Positions 9,285-19,452 are shown, numbered from the stretch's first letter. The stretch: DNA of 64,000 bases from Xylophilus sp. GOD-11R (GCF_033546935.1 NZ_CP137854.1:4464001-4528000), one strand, 5' to 3'. Notes: generated by a model not told the origin, from the sequence alone. A program made the numbers and translations.

Positions 9285-10214
9285 ATGTCCCAAGCCCTGC
9301 TCGAAGCACAAGGCCTCACCAAACGATATGGCGACAACGTCGTGGTGCAGGACCTGGCCTTCTCCATCGTGCCGGGCGAATGCCTTGGCGTGATCGGCCC
9401 CAACGGTGCCGGCAAGACCACCACCATCCGCCTGCTGCTGGGGCTGACCGCCCCCGACGAGGGCAGCATTACCTGCTTCGGTGACCTGCAGATGCCGCGC
9501 GACGCGCGGGCGATAAAGGCCCGCCTGGGCGTGGTGAGCCAGTTCGACACCCTCGACCCCGATTTCACCTGCGCCGAAAACCTGATGGTGTACGGCCGCT
9601 ATTTCGGCATCGACTCGGCCACCATGCGCGAGCGTGTGCCCAAGCTGCTGGAGTTCGCCGCGCTCACCGCCAAGGCGGACGCCAAGCCCGGGCAGTTGTC
9701 CGGCGGCATGAAGCGCCGGCTGTCGCTGGCCCGCGCGCTCGTCAACGACCCCGACCTGCTGCTGCTCGACGAACCCACCACCGGCCTCGACCCCCAGGCC
9801 CGCCACCTCATGTGGGAGCGGCTGCAGCGGCTGCTGCAGCAAGGCAAATCGATCTTGCTAACCACGCATTTCATGGACGAAGCCGAGCGGCTCTGCTCGC
9901 GGCTGCTGGTGCTCGACCACGGCCGCCAGATCGCCGAAGGCACGCCGCGCGCGCTCATCGCCGAGCACCTGGAGCCCGACGTGGTCGAGGTCTACGGCGC
10001 CGGAGCCGCCGAGTTGGCCAAGGACGAGAGCCTGACGCGCCTGGCCGCGCGCACCGAGGTCAGCGGCGAGACGGTGTTCTTCTACACCCAGGACGCCCGC
10101 TCGCTCACCGACGCCCTGCACCAGCATCCGCACCAGCGCACGCTGCACCGCCCGGCCAACCTGGAAGACCTGTTCTTGAAACTCACTGGACGCCAGATCC
10201 GCGAAGGAGCCTGA
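9285..10214 (+). CDS. ABC transporter ATP-binding protein, NodI/DrrA type
   Basis: The ATPase subunit of an ABC-2 exporter, 309 residues. Walker [10 protein letters not shown] is at 38-46, the signature LSGGM at 138-142 and Walker B LLLLDEP at 158-164, followed by the switch His in [14 protein letters not shown]. The domain order and C-terminal extension match the NodI/daunorubicin-resistance branch. ATG 9285 starts directly before the conserved [11 protein letters not shown]. Its stop overlaps the start of the permease gene (TGATG), so the two are translationally coupled. The substrate cannot be told from sequence; lipid-like or polysaccharide-like molecules are typical for this branch. Confidence 0.9.
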   Translation: MSQALLEAQGLTKRYGDNVVVQDLAFSIVPGECLGVIGPNGAGKTTTIRLLLGLTAPDEGSITCFGDLQMPRDARAIKARLGVVSQFDTLDPDFTCAENLMVYGRYFGIDSATMRERVPKLLEFAALTAKADAKPGQLSGGMKRRLSLARALVNDPDLLLLDEPTTGLDPQARHLMWERLQRLLQQGKSILLTTHFMDEAERLCSRLLVLDHGRQIAEGTPRALIAEHLEPDVVEVYGAGAAELAKDESLTRLAARTEVSGETVFFYTQDARSLTDALHQHPHQRTLHRPANLEDLFLKLTGRQIREGA

Positions 10215-11029
10215 TGAGCCCGACCGCCACCAACTGGTCCGCCCCGCGCCTGTCGATGCGCTGGTGGCCCGTGTTCCTGCGTCATTTCCTGGTTTGGAAG
10301 AAGCTCGCCATACCCAGCCTCATCGGCAACATCGCCGAACCGCTGATCTGGCTCGTCGCCTTCGGCTACGGCATGGGTGCGCTGGTGGGCAAGGTGTCGG
10401 TCACCACGTCCGGCGGGCCGATCGAGATTCCCTACATCCTGTTCCTGGCCAGCGGCTCGATCTGCATGAGCGCCATGCAGGCGGCTTCGTTCGAGGGCCT
10501 GTACTCGGCCTACTCTCGCATGGCGGTCCAGCGCACCTGGGACGGCATCATGAACGCGCCGGTCGGGCTCGACGACATCGTCTTCGCCGAGATGCTCTGG
10601 GCCGGTTTCAAAGCGCTGTTCACCGTCACCGCGATCATGCTGGTGATGCTCGCGCTGCAGATCACCCACAGCCCCAAGCTGCTGCTGGCCTGGCCGGTAC
10701 TGGCGGTGACCGGCGTGGTGTTCGCGTCGATCGCGCTGGTGTTCAACGCCCTGGCCAAGGGCTATGACTTCTTCACCTACTACTTCACGCTGTTCATGAC
10801 GCCGATGATGTTTTTGTCCGGCGTGTTCTTTCCGCTCGAGCAGCTGCCGCACGCGGTACAGATGGTGTCGGCCTGGCTGCCTTTGAGCAACGCGGTCGCA
10901 CTGGTGCGACCGCTCTTCATGGACCGCTGGCCCGACGACGCCCTGCGCCACGCCGTGGTGCTGCTCGCCTACGGCGTATTGGCCTTCTGGGCAGCGCTGG
11001 CGTTCACCCGCCGCCGCTTCAAGGCCTGA
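10214..11029 (+). CDS. ABC-2 type permease, NodJ-like
   Basis: The membrane subunit partner of the preceding ATPase, 271 residues with about six hydrophobic segments. The family hallmarks are the N-terminal amphipathic stretch, an early PLIWLVAFGYGMG segment, a central MQAASFEGLYSAYSRM region and the C-terminal FLSGVFFPLEQLP motif of NodJ/DrrB permeases. ATG 10214 overlaps the ATPase stop. Two copies of each subunit probably assemble in the inner membrane. It lacks a nodulation context, so the Nod name should not be carried over as a function. Confidence 0.88.
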   Translation: MSPTATNWSAPRLSMRWWPVFLRHFLVWKKLAIPSLIGNIAEPLIWLVAFGYGMGALVGKVSVTTSGGPIEIPYILFLASGSICMSAMQAASFEGLYSAYSRMAVQRTWDGIMNAPVGLDDIVFAEMLWAGFKALFTVTAIMLVMLALQITHSPKLLLAWPVLAVTGVVFASIALVFNALAKGYDFFTYYFTLFMTPMMFLSGVFFPLEQLPHAVQMVSAWLPLSNAVALVRPLFMDRWPDDALRHAVVLLAYGVLAFWAALAFTRRRFKA

Positions 11030-11085
11030 GCCACGCCCCCTTTTTCTCTCTCTCATCCCTTATCTGATCCCAGGAGTTGATTCGC

Positions 11086-11934
11086 ATGGACATCCAGTCG
11101 GTAGGCATCATCGGTGCAGGCACCATGGGCAACGGCATCGCGCAGGCTTGCGCAGTCGTCGGCATTCCGGTGGTGATGGTGGACATCACGGAAGAAGCGC
11201 TGCAAAAGGGTGTGGCCACCATCGCAGGCAGCCTCGACCGGCTGATCAAGAAGGAAAAAATCACGGCCGCCGACAAGGACCGGGCCCTGGCGCTGATCCG
11301 CACCTCCACCCGCTACGAAGACCTGGCCTCCACCCAGTTGGTGATCGAGGCGGCTACCGAGAACCTGCCGGTCAAGACCAAAATCCTGCAACAGGCCGAC
11401 GCCCTGCTGCCGGCCGAAACCATCATCGCGACCAACACCTCGTCGATCTCGGTCACCAAGCTCGGCGCCGCCACCCAGCGCGCCGACCGCTTCATCGGCA
11501 TGCACTTCTTCAACCCGGTGCCGATGATGGCGCTGGTGGAGGTGATCACCGGCCTGCAGACCAGCGCGGCCACGCACGACGCGGTGAAGGCACTGGCCGA
11601 GCGCCTGGGCAAGACGCCGATCAGCGTGAAGAACGCGCCAGGCTTCGTGGTCAACCGCATCCTGATCCCGATGATCAACGAAGCCTTCTTCGTGCTGGCC
11701 GAGGGCACCGCCACGGCGGCCGACATCGACGAAGGCATGAAGCTCGGCTGCAACCAGCCGATCGGCCCGCTGGCGCTGGCCGACATGATCGGACTGGACG
11801 TGTGCCTGGCGGTGCTGGAGGTCTACCTCGCCGAGTTCGGCGATCCCAAGTACCGCCCTTGCCCGCTGCTGCGCGAGATGGTCGCGGCCGGCCGGCTCGG
11901 CCGCAAGACGAAGTCGGGCGTCTACCCCTACTGA
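11086..11934 (+). CDS. hbd: 3-hydroxybutyryl-CoA dehydrogenase
   Basis: An NAD(P)-dependent dehydrogenase interconverting acetoacetyl-CoA and 3-hydroxybutyryl-CoA (or longer 3-hydroxyacyl-CoAs), 282 residues, the stand-alone family length. The N-terminal Rossmann motif GAGTMG is at residues 10-15. The catalytic region HFFNPVPMM supplies the His, and the C-terminal helical domain contains NAPGFVVNR and DEGMKLGCNQPIGPL. CAGGAG 9 nt upstream supports ATG 11086 over a TTG at 11077. The gene stands alone, so the pathway (PHB cycle, fatty-acid or aromatic catabolism) is not set by context. Confidence 0.93.
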   Translation: MDIQSVGIIGAGTMGNGIAQACAVVGIPVVMVDITEEALQKGVATIAGSLDRLIKKEKITAADKDRALALIRTSTRYEDLASTQLVIEAATENLPVKTKILQQADALLPAETIIATNTSSISVTKLGAATQRADRFIGMHFFNPVPMMALVEVITGLQTSAATHDAVKALAERLGKTPISVKNAPGFVVNRILIPMINEAFFVLAEGTATAADIDEGMKLGCNQPIGPLALADMIGLDVCLAVLEVYLAEFGDPKYRPCPLLREMVAAGRLGRKTKSGVYPY

Positions 11935-11961
11935 GCCGCGCCGGCCCGGGGCGGCGCGAAC

Positions 11962-12909
11962 TCACGCGCCCTTCACCACGCGGGCGCCCGGCCAGCGCCC
12001 GGTGTTGCACAGGTCGCGGAACACCTCGGCGATCAGCCGGCAGATGGCACGCTTGGCATTGCTCATCGGCAAATGGCGCGACACGCAGATGCCCAGCGTG
12101 CGGAACAGTGTGTCGCACTGGATGCGGTGCGCCGACAGCCGGCCGTCGTCGAGTTCGCGCTGGGCCAGGGCGTAGGGCATGATCGTCGAACCGATGCCGG
12201 CCTGGATCGCCGTCTTGAGGATGTGCACCGAGTTGATCTCCGCGGTGATCGTGGTGATGAAATGCCCGCGTGTCGCCAGTACCGAATCGACCACCGAACG
12301 CGTGCAATGGCCGTGCGCGCGGCCCGGCATCACCAGCGGCCGCGAGATCGCCTGCTCGATGCTGACGGCGCCGCGCTCCGGCGCGTTGGCATCCTGCGTG
12401 GAGCACAGCAGTACGAATTCCTCTTCGACCAGTGGAATGAAGTCGACCTCGTCGGGCAACATGGATGCGGTGAAGATCGCCACGTCGGCCCGCCCTCTCA
12501 GCATCTGGTCGGCCATGTTGCCGGTGAGTTCTTCGTTGAGCCGGAAGCTGATGTCCGGATAACGCGCCGCCGCCGCCCGCATCAGCGGCAGTGCGATCGG
12601 CGCGGCCACGCTCTGCGGCAAGGCAGCCAGCACCGAGCCGACCATGGCGTTGGCCGAGCAGTGCACCGCCACCCGCGCGTCGCCGATCTGCTTGAGGATG
12701 CCCTGCGCGTATTCGTAGAAGGTCTTGCCCGCCTCGGTGGTTACCACGCCGCTGCGGCTTCTCACCAGCAACTGGGCGCCGAGCTCGGTCTCCAGGTCGG
12801 CCATCTGCTTGCTGAGCGCCGACTGCGCCACATACAACTGCTGCCCGGCCCGCGAGAGACTGCCCTGATCGACGATGGCGAGAAAATATTTGAACTGGCG
12901 TATTTCCAT
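11962..12909 (-). CDS. LysR-family transcriptional regulator
   Basis: A 315-residue LysR-type activator. The N-terminal winged helix-turn-helix (residues about 1-60) includes DQGSLSRAGQQLYVAQSALS, and a periplasmic-binding-like co-inducer domain fills the rest. ATG 12909 (MEIRQFKYF) gives the canonical start; an upstream in-frame ATG would add eight unlikely residues. It lies downstream of, and on the same strand as, the MFS transporter gene (111-bp gap). It may control that transporter and the divergent reductase-like gene, but its target is inferred only from position. Confidence 0.9.
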   Translation of the reverse strand: MEIRQFKYFLAIVDQGSLSRAGQQLYVAQSALSKQMADLETELGAQLLVRSRSGVVTTEAGKTFYEYAQGILKQIGDARVAVHCSANAMVGSVLAALPQSVAAPIALPLMRAAAARYPDISFRLNEELTGNMADQMLRGRADVAIFTASMLPDEVDFIPLVEEEFVLLCSTQDANAPERGAVSIEQAISRPLVMPGRAHGHCTRSVVDSVLATRGHFITTITAEINSVHILKTAIQAGIGSTIMPYALAQRELDDGRLSAHRIQCDTLFRTLGICVSRHLPMSNAKRAICRLIAEVFRDLCNTGRWPGARVVKGA

Positions 12910-13020
12910 GGGAGCGGCGGATCGCCGATGCAACGGTCGAGGGAAAGAAGGCAGCGAGCAGCCGTAAAGCCGGCTGCTACATGCCGAGATGGAGAGGTCT
13001 GGCGTGAGCAGGCTCTCGCG

Positions 13021-14340
13021 TCAGCGCGTCCGCGCCAGGCGCGGTGTACAGAGCGCGAGCAGGCCGCCGGCCAGGAGCGCTCCGGCCAGCACCAGCACGC
13101 CGAGGTTCGCGCCCGAAAGGCGGTCCGACCGGTCGGCGAGCAGGCCCAGCAGCAGAGGGGCGCAGAAACCGGCGAGGTTGCCGACACTGTTGATCAACGC
13201 CAGGCCCGCCGCTGCGGCCTCGCCGCCCAGCCACGCGGTCGGTAAGCCCCAGAACACCGGCAAAGCGGCCATCACGCCCATGGTGGCGACGGTGAGGCCC
13301 AGCAGGGCCAGGGGCAGATCGTCGTGGAAGGCCACGCTGAAGATCAGCCCCGCCGCACCGACGGCCGCGGCCGTCGCGCAATGGCGTCGCAGTTCGCCGC
13401 GCCGATCGGATCGGCGGGCATGGGCGAACATGGCCACCAATCCGGCGGCCCACGGGGCCGCGCTTAAAAGGCCGACGGTGCCCGGTTGCCCCGCACCGGC
13501 TGCGCCGATCAGCGCCGGCGACCAGAACGAGAGTCCGTAGACGCCAGCCGCCAGCCCGAAATAGACCAGGGCCAGCATCCAGACACCGGGAGCCGCGAGC
13601 GCCGCACGCAGGCCGGCGCCGGCCTTGCCCCGGCCGTCGTGTGCAATGTCGGCGGCGATCAACTGGCGCTCGTCTTCGGTAAGCCACCGCGCCTGCTCGG
13701 CCCGGTCGTCGAGATAGCGCCAGACCAGCAGCGCCAGAACGATGGTCGGCGATGCCTGCAGCAGAAAAAGCCATTGCCAGGCCTGCCATCCGTTCGCGCC
13801 TCCCATGTGCTGGAGGATCCAACCGGACGACGGCCCACCGAGCATACCCGCCACCGCGATCGCCGACAGAAAGGCGGCGACGGCGCGTCCACGGCGCGCC
13901 GCCGGGAACCAGTAGGTAAGGTAGAGGATGACGCCGGGAAAGAAGCCCGCTTCGGCGGCGCCTAGCAGGAAACGCAACGCGTAGAAGCTCGCCGGCGAGG
14001 TGACGAACATGGTCGCCATCGACAGCACGCCCCACACCAGCATGATCCAGGCGATCCAGCGGCGCGCGCCCACGCGGTGCAACAGCACGTTGCTCGGCAC
14101 CTCGCATAGGAAATAGCCGATGAAGAACACACCGGCGCCCAGACCGTAGACCGAATCGCTGAATTGCAGCGCGGCCTGCATCTGCAATTTGGCGAAGCCG
14201 ACATTGACCCGGTCGAGGTAGGCGGCGATGTAGCAGCTGAAAAGCAGCGGCAGCAGCCGGAGGCTGACCTTTCGGTAGACGAGGTCGTGGACGTCGAGCA
14301 CCGTGATCGGCACGGTGCCAGGCAGTGTGTGAGTTTTCAT
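13021..14340 (-). CDS. MFS transporter, anion:cation symporter family
   Basis: A 439-residue inner-membrane transporter with twelve predicted membrane helices. The first helix carries YIAAYLDRVNVGFAKLQM, the mark of the ACS family (tartrate, phthalate, 4-hydroxyphenylacetate and similar organic-anion carriers). WxLQxMGGANGWQAWQWLFL-like residues precede helix 5 as in that family. The start at ATG 14340 (MKTHTLPG) avoids a longer, uncharacteristic N-terminus. It is divergent from the reductase-like gene across a 260-bp AT-rich region, which suggests joint control. The substrate is probably a carboxylate, but this is not proven. Confidence 0.88.
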   Translation of the reverse strand: MKTHTLPGTVPITVLDVHDLVYRKVSLRLLPLLFSCYIAAYLDRVNVGFAKLQMQAALQFSDSVYGLGAGVFFIGYFLCEVPSNVLLHRVGARRWIAWIMLVWGVLSMATMFVTSPASFYALRFLLGAAEAGFFPGVILYLTYWFPAARRGRAVAAFLSAIAVAGMLGGPSSGWILQHMGGANGWQAWQWLFLLQASPTIVLALLVWRYLDDRAEQARWLTEDERQLIAADIAHDGRGKAGAGLRAALAAPGVWMLALVYFGLAAGVYGLSFWSPALIGAAGAGQPGTVGLLSAAPWAAGLVAMFAHARRSDRRGELRRHCATAAAVGAAGLIFSVAFHDDLPLALLGLTVATMGVMAALPVFWGLPTAWLGGEAAAAGLALINSVGNLAGFCAPLLLGLLADRSDRLSGANLGVLVLAGALLAGGLLALCTPRLARTR

Positions 14341-14600
14341 GAACGCGGCTCCTGAAGCAGCAGCTTCGGCGGGGACCGCGAATGCTGAATCAACTGCAGC
14401 GCAGATTTCCAGGGGGTTAGCACGAAATATCCATACCAATTTCAGAATTAACCATATTCACCAGAGATTGAAGATGCTGGCGAAGACGCTTTTTCGATTA
14501 TTCGTTCAGGTGCGCCGGCATTCGCAAGCAAGCCGCCATCTACATCAATAAATAACAAAATCATTAACTCAACACATTCACCGCTATTTAGAAATTTTCT
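14341..14600. promoter_or_regulatory. AT-rich divergent promoter region
   Basis: This intergenic stretch is much richer in A+T than the rest of the window, especially 14420-14600, and separates the divergent MFS and reductase-like genes. TAGAAA-T-TTTCTA (14589-14601) is a 13-bp perfect palindrome touching the A of ATG 14601. No ribosome site is visible before that ATG. It probably holds both promoters and the LysR site, but I cannot place -35/-10 boxes confidently. Confidence 0.45.
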
Positions 14601-15872
14601 ATGCTCCAACGAATCGCGCACACGGCCGGCACTACTTCTGCCAATGTCCTGCCCAAGCTGCTGAGCAGAGGCGCCAGCGTTGCCGCCGTGACGAAATGGG
14701 TGGAGACCGATGCCGAAACGTTGTATGCACCCGCGGCCGAAACGAACGATTCGGACTTCGAAGCGGTCATCGATGCCGACAGCGCCTTGCCCGCCACGAC
14801 GTCCAGCAAGCCGCCAGGACCGGGCGCCGGCCCGCATCTTTCGGGGCCGCCGCACCGGGTGGTGGTCATTTCGGCAGGCGGTTCGCAAGGCAGCGCGCTG
14901 GCGGCACAGGCGCTGCACAACGCGGCGAGGGAGCAATTCGAGGTGGCTTTGCACACGCGCGAGCCTGCCGGAGCCGCTCGCCATTTCCTGGTGCGATGCG
15001 GCGATCGGAGCCTCGACCTGGCGGAGCATTCACGCGCACGGCGATCCAGTGGCGTGATCCAAAGCGACCCGGCCGACACGCTGGTGGTCGATGCGACCGT
15101 GGTGGCCGGGCTGCACGACACCATCGCCTGGACGCCTCCCGGCAGCAGCGTGCTCTACATCCAGAACGGCATGCCGAGCCACGTCGACGAAAAGGCCGCG
15201 CGTGGTCTTGAGCCGCACCAGGCGGTCAGCATGGTCACCACCACCGCCCACCCGGGCGAAGGTGTGGCGGTGGCGCCCGGCGGCGTGATGATGGTCGACG
15301 AGAACGACCGCCTCGTCGACACACTGCACCGCGTCTTCCGCGACCAGGGCTTCTTCCGCCTGGTCAACGTGCCCGACATCCGCGCGACGCGCTTCGAGAA
15401 GGTCGCGCTCAATTGCGCCATCAACGTCACGGCCACCCTGTTCGGCCAGCCGCTGGGCGAACTGCGGGCCAAGATGCGGCGCGACCACCGCTGCGAAAGG
15501 CTGATCGCCGGCATCGCGTCGGAGGTCTGCGCCGTCGCCGGGGCGCAGGGCGTGCGCACCCGGCCGGCCGATCGGGTCATGGCCGATATCGAGTCGCTGA
15601 TGGAGCGCTTTCCTGCGCATCCGACCTCGATGCGCGCGGCCTTCGACGCCGGGGCGCCCACCGAGATCGGCGTGTTGAACGCCGCCGTCTGCCGTCTGGG
15701 CGCCGAACTGGGCGTGGCGACACCGCTCAACCGGATCGTCTGCGCGCGGCTCGCCGAGTTCGAAAGCTGGCGCGACGCGGGTGCCTCACCCGCCGGCTTC
15801 CACATGCGCCATGCGGAAGCGGTGGCGCGTGCCACCGAAGAACTGCTGGCCTTGGCCGCCGCCGTGGGCTGA
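14601..15872 (+). CDS. ketopantoate reductase-like protein with unusual N-terminus
   Basis: A 423-residue protein whose C-terminal half is a clear ApbA/PanE C-terminal domain: KVALNCAINVTATLF, then SMRAAFDAGAPTEIGVLNAAV and GVATPLNRIV. The middle (about 86-200) looks like a degenerate Rossmann fold. RVVVISAGGSQGS stands where PanE has GxGxxG, followed by the family-like YIQNGMPSH. Residues 1-85 have no PanE counterpart and contain a Pro/Gly-rich linker, so the start is doubtful or the protein is extended. Divergence from an organic-anion MFS gene suggests a catabolic 2-keto/2-hydroxy acid dehydrogenase rather than pantothenate synthesis. Confidence 0.7.
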   Translation: MLQRIAHTAGTTSANVLPKLLSRGASVAAVTKWVETDAETLYAPAAETNDSDFEAVIDADSALPATTSSKPPGPGAGPHLSGPPHRVVVISAGGSQGSALAAQALHNAAREQFEVALHTREPAGAARHFLVRCGDRSLDLAEHSRARRSSGVIQSDPADTLVVDATVVAGLHDTIAWTPPGSSVLYIQNGMPSHVDEKAARGLEPHQAVSMVTTTAHPGEGVAVAPGGVMMVDENDRLVDTLHRVFRDQGFFRLVNVPDIRATRFEKVALNCAINVTATLFGQPLGELRAKMRRDHRCERLIAGIASEVCAVAGAQGVRTRPADRVMADIESLMERFPAHPTSMRAAFDAGAPTEIGVLNAAVCRLGAELGVATPLNRIVCARLAEFESWRDAGASPAGFHMRHAEAVARATEELLALAAAVG

Positions 15873-15910
15873 CCGGGTCATGCCCCGGGCAAAGGCACGA
15901 CCGGGCGGCC

Positions 15911-16189
15911 CTAGCGGCCGCCGCCGCGCTTGATGTCGCGCAGCATGAAGAGGTAGAGGCTCTCCACCTTTTCCCGCGCCCAGGGCGTCTTGCGCAGGAA
16001 TTTCAGGCTCGACCCGACGCTCGGGTCGACGGTGAAGCAGCGCAGCGGTACCCGCTCGCCGAGCTCGTCCCAGCCGTAGTGGTCGATCAGCGCGGTGACG
16101 ATGGCCTCCAGCGTGAGGCCGTGCAGCGGATTGCGCGGCTGCGCGGGCGTCGACGGGGGCGTCGTCGGATCGTCGTTCGACTCGGCCAT
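15911..16189 (-). CDS. VF530-family small DNA-binding-type protein
   Basis: A 92-residue protein of the VF530/DUF2132 family. The C-terminal part has the family pattern: [20 protein letters not shown], then [20 protein letters not shown] and [15 protein letters not shown]. The first 20 residues are a Pro/Thr-rich tail. It begins 17 bp after the htpG stop on the same strand, so the two are probably co-transcribed. Family members fold as small helical proteins described as DNA-binding-like; the cellular role is not known to me. Confidence 0.85.
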   Translation of the reverse strand: MAESNDDPTTPPSTPAQPRNPLHGLTLEAIVTALIDHYGWDELGERVPLRCFTVDPSVGSSLKFLRKTPWAREKVESLYLFMLRDIKRGGGR

Positions 16190-16206
16190 GTCGATTCCCG
16201 TGCGGC

Positions 16207-18234
16207 TCAGGCCAGCAGCGCGTTGACGCGGCGCACGTAGGCGGCCGGATCTTCCGGCAGCCCGCCTTCGGCCAGCAGCGCCTGGTCGAACAGGATGTTG
16301 GCCAGGTCGTCGAAGTGCGGGCTGGTCTCCAGCTTCTTGACCAGCGCGTGCTCGGGGTTCACCTCCAGCACCGGCTTGACCTCGGGCGCCTTCTGGCCGG
16401 CCTGCTTGAGCATGCGGGCCAGCTGGGTGCTCATGCCGTGTTCCTGTACGACCAGGCAGGCGGGCGAGTCGACCAGGCGGGTGGTCACACGCACGTCGTC
16501 GGCCTTGTCCTTGAGGGCGGCCTTCAGGCGTTCGAGCAGCGGCTTGAAGCCTTCGGCAGCTTCTTCGGCGGCCTTCTTCTCGGCCTCGTCCTGCAGCTTG
16601 CCGAGGTCGACCGCACCTTTGGCGACCGACTGCAGCGGCGTGCCGTCGAACTCGGTGAGGTAGTTCAGCGCCCATTCGTCGACCCGGTCGGTCATCAGAA
16701 GCACTTCGATGCCCTTCTTGCGGAAGACTTCGAGTTGCGGGCTGTTCTTGGCGGCCGGCAGGGAGTCGGCAGTGATGTAGTAGATGGCGTCCTGGCCTTC
16801 CTTCATGCGGCTCTTGTAGTCGGCGAAGGAGACGGTGACCACGTCGCTCTGGGTGGAGGCGAAACGCAGCAGCTTGGCGATGCGCTCGCGGTTGCCGAAG
16901 TCTTCGCCCAGGCCTTCCTTGAGCACCGAGCCGAATTCGGCATAGAACTTGGCGTACTTGCCGCTGTCGTCGGCGAACTCGGCCGCGGCGTCGGCCGCCG
17001 GCTGCGATGCCTTCTTGTCTTCGACGTCGGTGACGCCGGTGGGATCGGGTGCGGGCACCGCGTCGCCGGAGCCCACGTCGATCTTGCCTTCGCCGCTGTC
17101 GGGCACGGTCTTCTGCTTCTTGGCCAGGTCTTCCAGCATCGACAGCACGCGCTTGGTGCTGCCTTCACGAATGGCGCGCACGTCGCGGCTTTCCTGCAGC
17201 AGCTCGCGGCTCACGTTGAGCGGCAGGTCGGCCGAGTCGATCACCCCGCGCACGAAGCGCAGGTAGGAGGGCAGCAGCGCCTCGGCGTCGTCCATGATGA
17301 ACACGCGCTTCACGTAGAGCTTGACGCCGGCCTTGGCGTCGCGCTGGTACATGTCGAACGGTGCCTTGGCCGGGATGTAGAGCAGCTGCGTGTATTCGGT
17401 GCTGCCTTCCACACGGTTGTGGCTCCAGGCCAGCGGCGCCTCGTTGTCGTGGCTGATCTGCTTGTAGAACTCGGCGTACTGCTCGTCGGTGATGTCCTTG
17501 CGCGGACGCGACCACAGCGCGCTGGCCTTGTTGACCGCTTCCCACTCGCCGGTCTTGACCATGTCGCCGGGCTGATCGTTCTCGCCTTCCTTCCACTCTT
17601 CCTTTTCCATGAGGATGGGCAGGCTGATGTGGTCGGAATACTTGGCGATGATCTGCTTTAGCTTCCAGGCGTTGAGGTACTCGGCCGCGTCGTCGCGCAC
17701 ATGCAGGATGACGCTGGTGCCGCGCTGCGCACGGTCGATCTGCTCGACCTCGAAGTCACCCGCGCCGCCGCTCACCCAGCGCACGCCGTCGGTGGCCGGC
17801 AGGCCGGCGCGGCGCGATTCCACGGTGATCTTGTCGGCCACGATGAAGCCCGAATAGAAGCCGACGCCGAACTGACCGATGAGCTGGGCATTGGCCTTGT
17901 CGTCGGCGCCCAGCTTGCTCATGAAGTCCTTGGTGCCGCTCTTGGCGATGGTGCCCAGGTTGTCGATCGCCTCCTGCTGCGACAGGCCGATGCCGTTGTC
18001 GGTGATGGTCAGCGTCTTCGCAGCCTTGTCGAAGGAAACGCGCACTTCCAGATTGGGCTTGTCCTCGTAGAGCGAGGGATGGTTGATCGCCTCGAAGCGC
18101 AGCTTGTCGCAGGCGTCGGAGGCATTGGAGATCAGCTCGCGCAGGAAGATTTCCTGGTTGGAGTACAGCGCATGGGTGACCAGGTGCAGCAGCTGGGCCA
18201 CTTCTGCCTGGAAAGACATCGTTTGTTTGCTCAT
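16207..18234 (-). CDS. htpG: chaperone HtpG (bacterial Hsp90)
   Basis: A cytosolic ATP-dependent chaperone that acts as a dimer with DnaK on client proteins, 675 residues. The GHKL ATP-binding domain has the expected [24 protein letters not shown] and [11 protein letters not shown] segments. The middle domain includes [20 protein letters not shown] (part), with the dimerisation domain at the end. An acidic, Pro/Ala insert around the middle ([20 protein letters not shown] region) looks like a variable linker. ATG 18234 ([12 protein letters not shown]) is standard. The VF530 gene follows at once. Confidence 0.96.
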   Translation of the reverse strand: MSKQTMSFQAEVAQLLHLVTHALYSNQEIFLRELISNASDACDKLRFEAINHPSLYEDKPNLEVRVSFDKAAKTLTITDNGIGLSQQEAIDNLGTIAKSGTKDFMSKLGADDKANAQLIGQFGVGFYSGFIVADKITVESRRAGLPATDGVRWVSGGAGDFEVEQIDRAQRGTSVILHVRDDAAEYLNAWKLKQIIAKYSDHISLPILMEKEEWKEGENDQPGDMVKTGEWEAVNKASALWSRPRKDITDEQYAEFYKQISHDNEAPLAWSHNRVEGSTEYTQLLYIPAKAPFDMYQRDAKAGVKLYVKRVFIMDDAEALLPSYLRFVRGVIDSADLPLNVSRELLQESRDVRAIREGSTKRVLSMLEDLAKKQKTVPDSGEGKIDVGSGDAVPAPDPTGVTDVEDKKASQPAADAAAEFADDSGKYAKFYAEFGSVLKEGLGEDFGNRERIAKLLRFASTQSDVVTVSFADYKSRMKEGQDAIYYITADSLPAAKNSPQLEVFRKKGIEVLLMTDRVDEWALNYLTEFDGTPLQSVAKGAVDLGKLQDEAEKKAAEEAAEGFKPLLERLKAALKDKADDVRVTTRLVDSPACLVVQEHGMSTQLARMLKQAGQKAPEVKPVLEVNPEHALVKKLETSPHFDDLANILFDQALLAEGGLPEDPAAYVRRVNALLA

Positions 18235-18363
18235 GACGAGAGTGCTCTCTTTGGAGTTGATGGATGGTTCGGATGAGGGCTGCACCCCCTCCCGGGGCGC
18301 CGCACTGCGGCGATATGGGGCGCATTTTGGCCCCTTCAAGCCTCGGCCCCCAAGGCCTCGGCT

Positions 18364-19452
18364 TCAGGCGGCCATCAACACCCGGTCGCGGCCGCCCTGC
18401 TTGGCCTCGAGCATGGCGAGGTCGGCGCGGTTCAGCGCCTCGGCCACGGTCTCGTCGTCGCGCAGCCGCGCGATGCCGGCCGACACCGTCAAACGCCGAT
18501 CGGGGCGCGGCACCTCGGCCAGCAGGGCCCGCAGTCGCCCGGAAACCGCCAGCGCCTGCTGCTCGTCGTGGTCGGGCAGCAGCACGCAGAACTCTTCACC
18601 GCCCAGTCGGCCGAACACGTCGTGGTGGCGCAGCATGCGCTGGAGCACGCCACCCACAGCGCGCAACACCTCGTCGCCGGCGGCATGGCCGTGGCGGTCG
18701 TTCAGGCGCTTGAAGTGGTCGATGTCCAGGTAGAGCAGCACCAGCGGCGCACCGCTGGCCTGCGCCCGCGCGGCAGCCTCTTCGGCCTGCTGCAGAAAAT
18801 CGCGCCGGCTGCGGGCTCCGGTGAGCGGGTCGGTCACCGCCAGCTCGGCCAGCCGGCATTCCTGCTCGAAGGCGCGGCGCTGAAAATCCTGGATGCGCTG
18901 GTGGCTCACCAAGCCCACCGCCAGCCCGGGCAGGGCGTACAGCAGCGCGAACACCGTGTCGGCGCGGCTGGCCGCGTCGAACAGCATCAGCGGCACGAAC
19001 AAGGCGTAGGAGACCAGCGCCCCGCCGATCCATTGCGCCAGGGTGATCCAGAAGAAGCTGGTCGACAGCATGACCACCAGCGCCGCCGGCAAAAAATTCA
19101 TCAACGGGCGGTCGGTGCCCAGCACGCCCAGGTAAGCATTGAGGCTGACCGTGGCGATGGTCGCAAGGCACGCCATGCCGTACTGCCGTACCGTCGTGGC
19201 GCGGGTGACCGCGTAGCCGAACAGCGCGGTCAGCGGCAGCAGCAGCACCCGCAGCCAGACGTATTCGGGCGCCGGCAGCAGCAGCCGCGCCAGCAGCACG
19301 ACGGCCGAACCGGCCACCGCCATCACGCCCATCTCGGAAGCGGTCAGCCGCAGGCGCGCGAGCGTGTGCAGGCGCAGTGCTTCGGTGGTGGCGGCTTTCT
19401 CGGCAGCCGCCCGGGAATGGATCTTCCGGCGCCGTTCGGCAGCGCGGTTCAA
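18364..19452 (-). CDS. membrane-bound GGDEF-domain diguanylate cyclase
   Basis: This protein makes cyclic di-GMP from two GTP and so favours sessile growth. About six hydrophobic segments fill the N-terminal 200 residues. A short linker (RIQDFQRRAFEQECRLAEL) leads to a GGDEF domain beginning DPLTGARSRRDF, with DIDHFKRLNDRHGHAAGD and the active-site motif GGEEF. I see no RxxD inhibitory site just before it (RHHDVFGRLGGEEF has RHHD four residues earlier than usual). The start is uncertain: TTG 19452 overlaps the stop of the pseudouridine synthase gene (TTGA) and gives 362 residues. The frame stays open to 19566. Confidence 0.86.
   Translation of the reverse strand: MNRAAERRRKIHSRAAAEKAATTEALRLHTLARLRLTASEMGVMAVAGSAVVLLARLLLPAPEYVWLRVLLLPLTALFGYAVTRATTVRQYGMACLATIATVSLNAYLGVLGTDRPLMNFLPAALVVMLSTSFFWITLAQWIGGALVSYALFVPLMLFDAASRADTVFALLYALPGLAVGLVSHQRIQDFQRRAFEQECRLAELAVTDPLTGARSRRDFLQQAEEAAARAQASGAPLVLLYLDIDHFKRLNDRHGHAAGDEVLRAVGGVLQRMLRHHDVFGRLGGEEFCVLLPDHDEQQALAVSGRLRALLAEVPRPDRRLTVSAGIARLRDDETVAEALNRADLAMLEAKQGGRDRVLMAA

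Noticed and set aside
9285..11029. Calling the ABC pair nodI-nodJ.
   Set aside because: No nodulation genes are present; the match is at family level only.
18240..18363. GC-rich hairpins (GCCGC-ACT-GCGGC; GGGGC...GCCCC) after the GGDEF gene as a terminator or a copy of the 24.6-kb repeat.
   Set aside because: No U-run follows on either strand and the GGCTACGCAC block of the repeat is absent.
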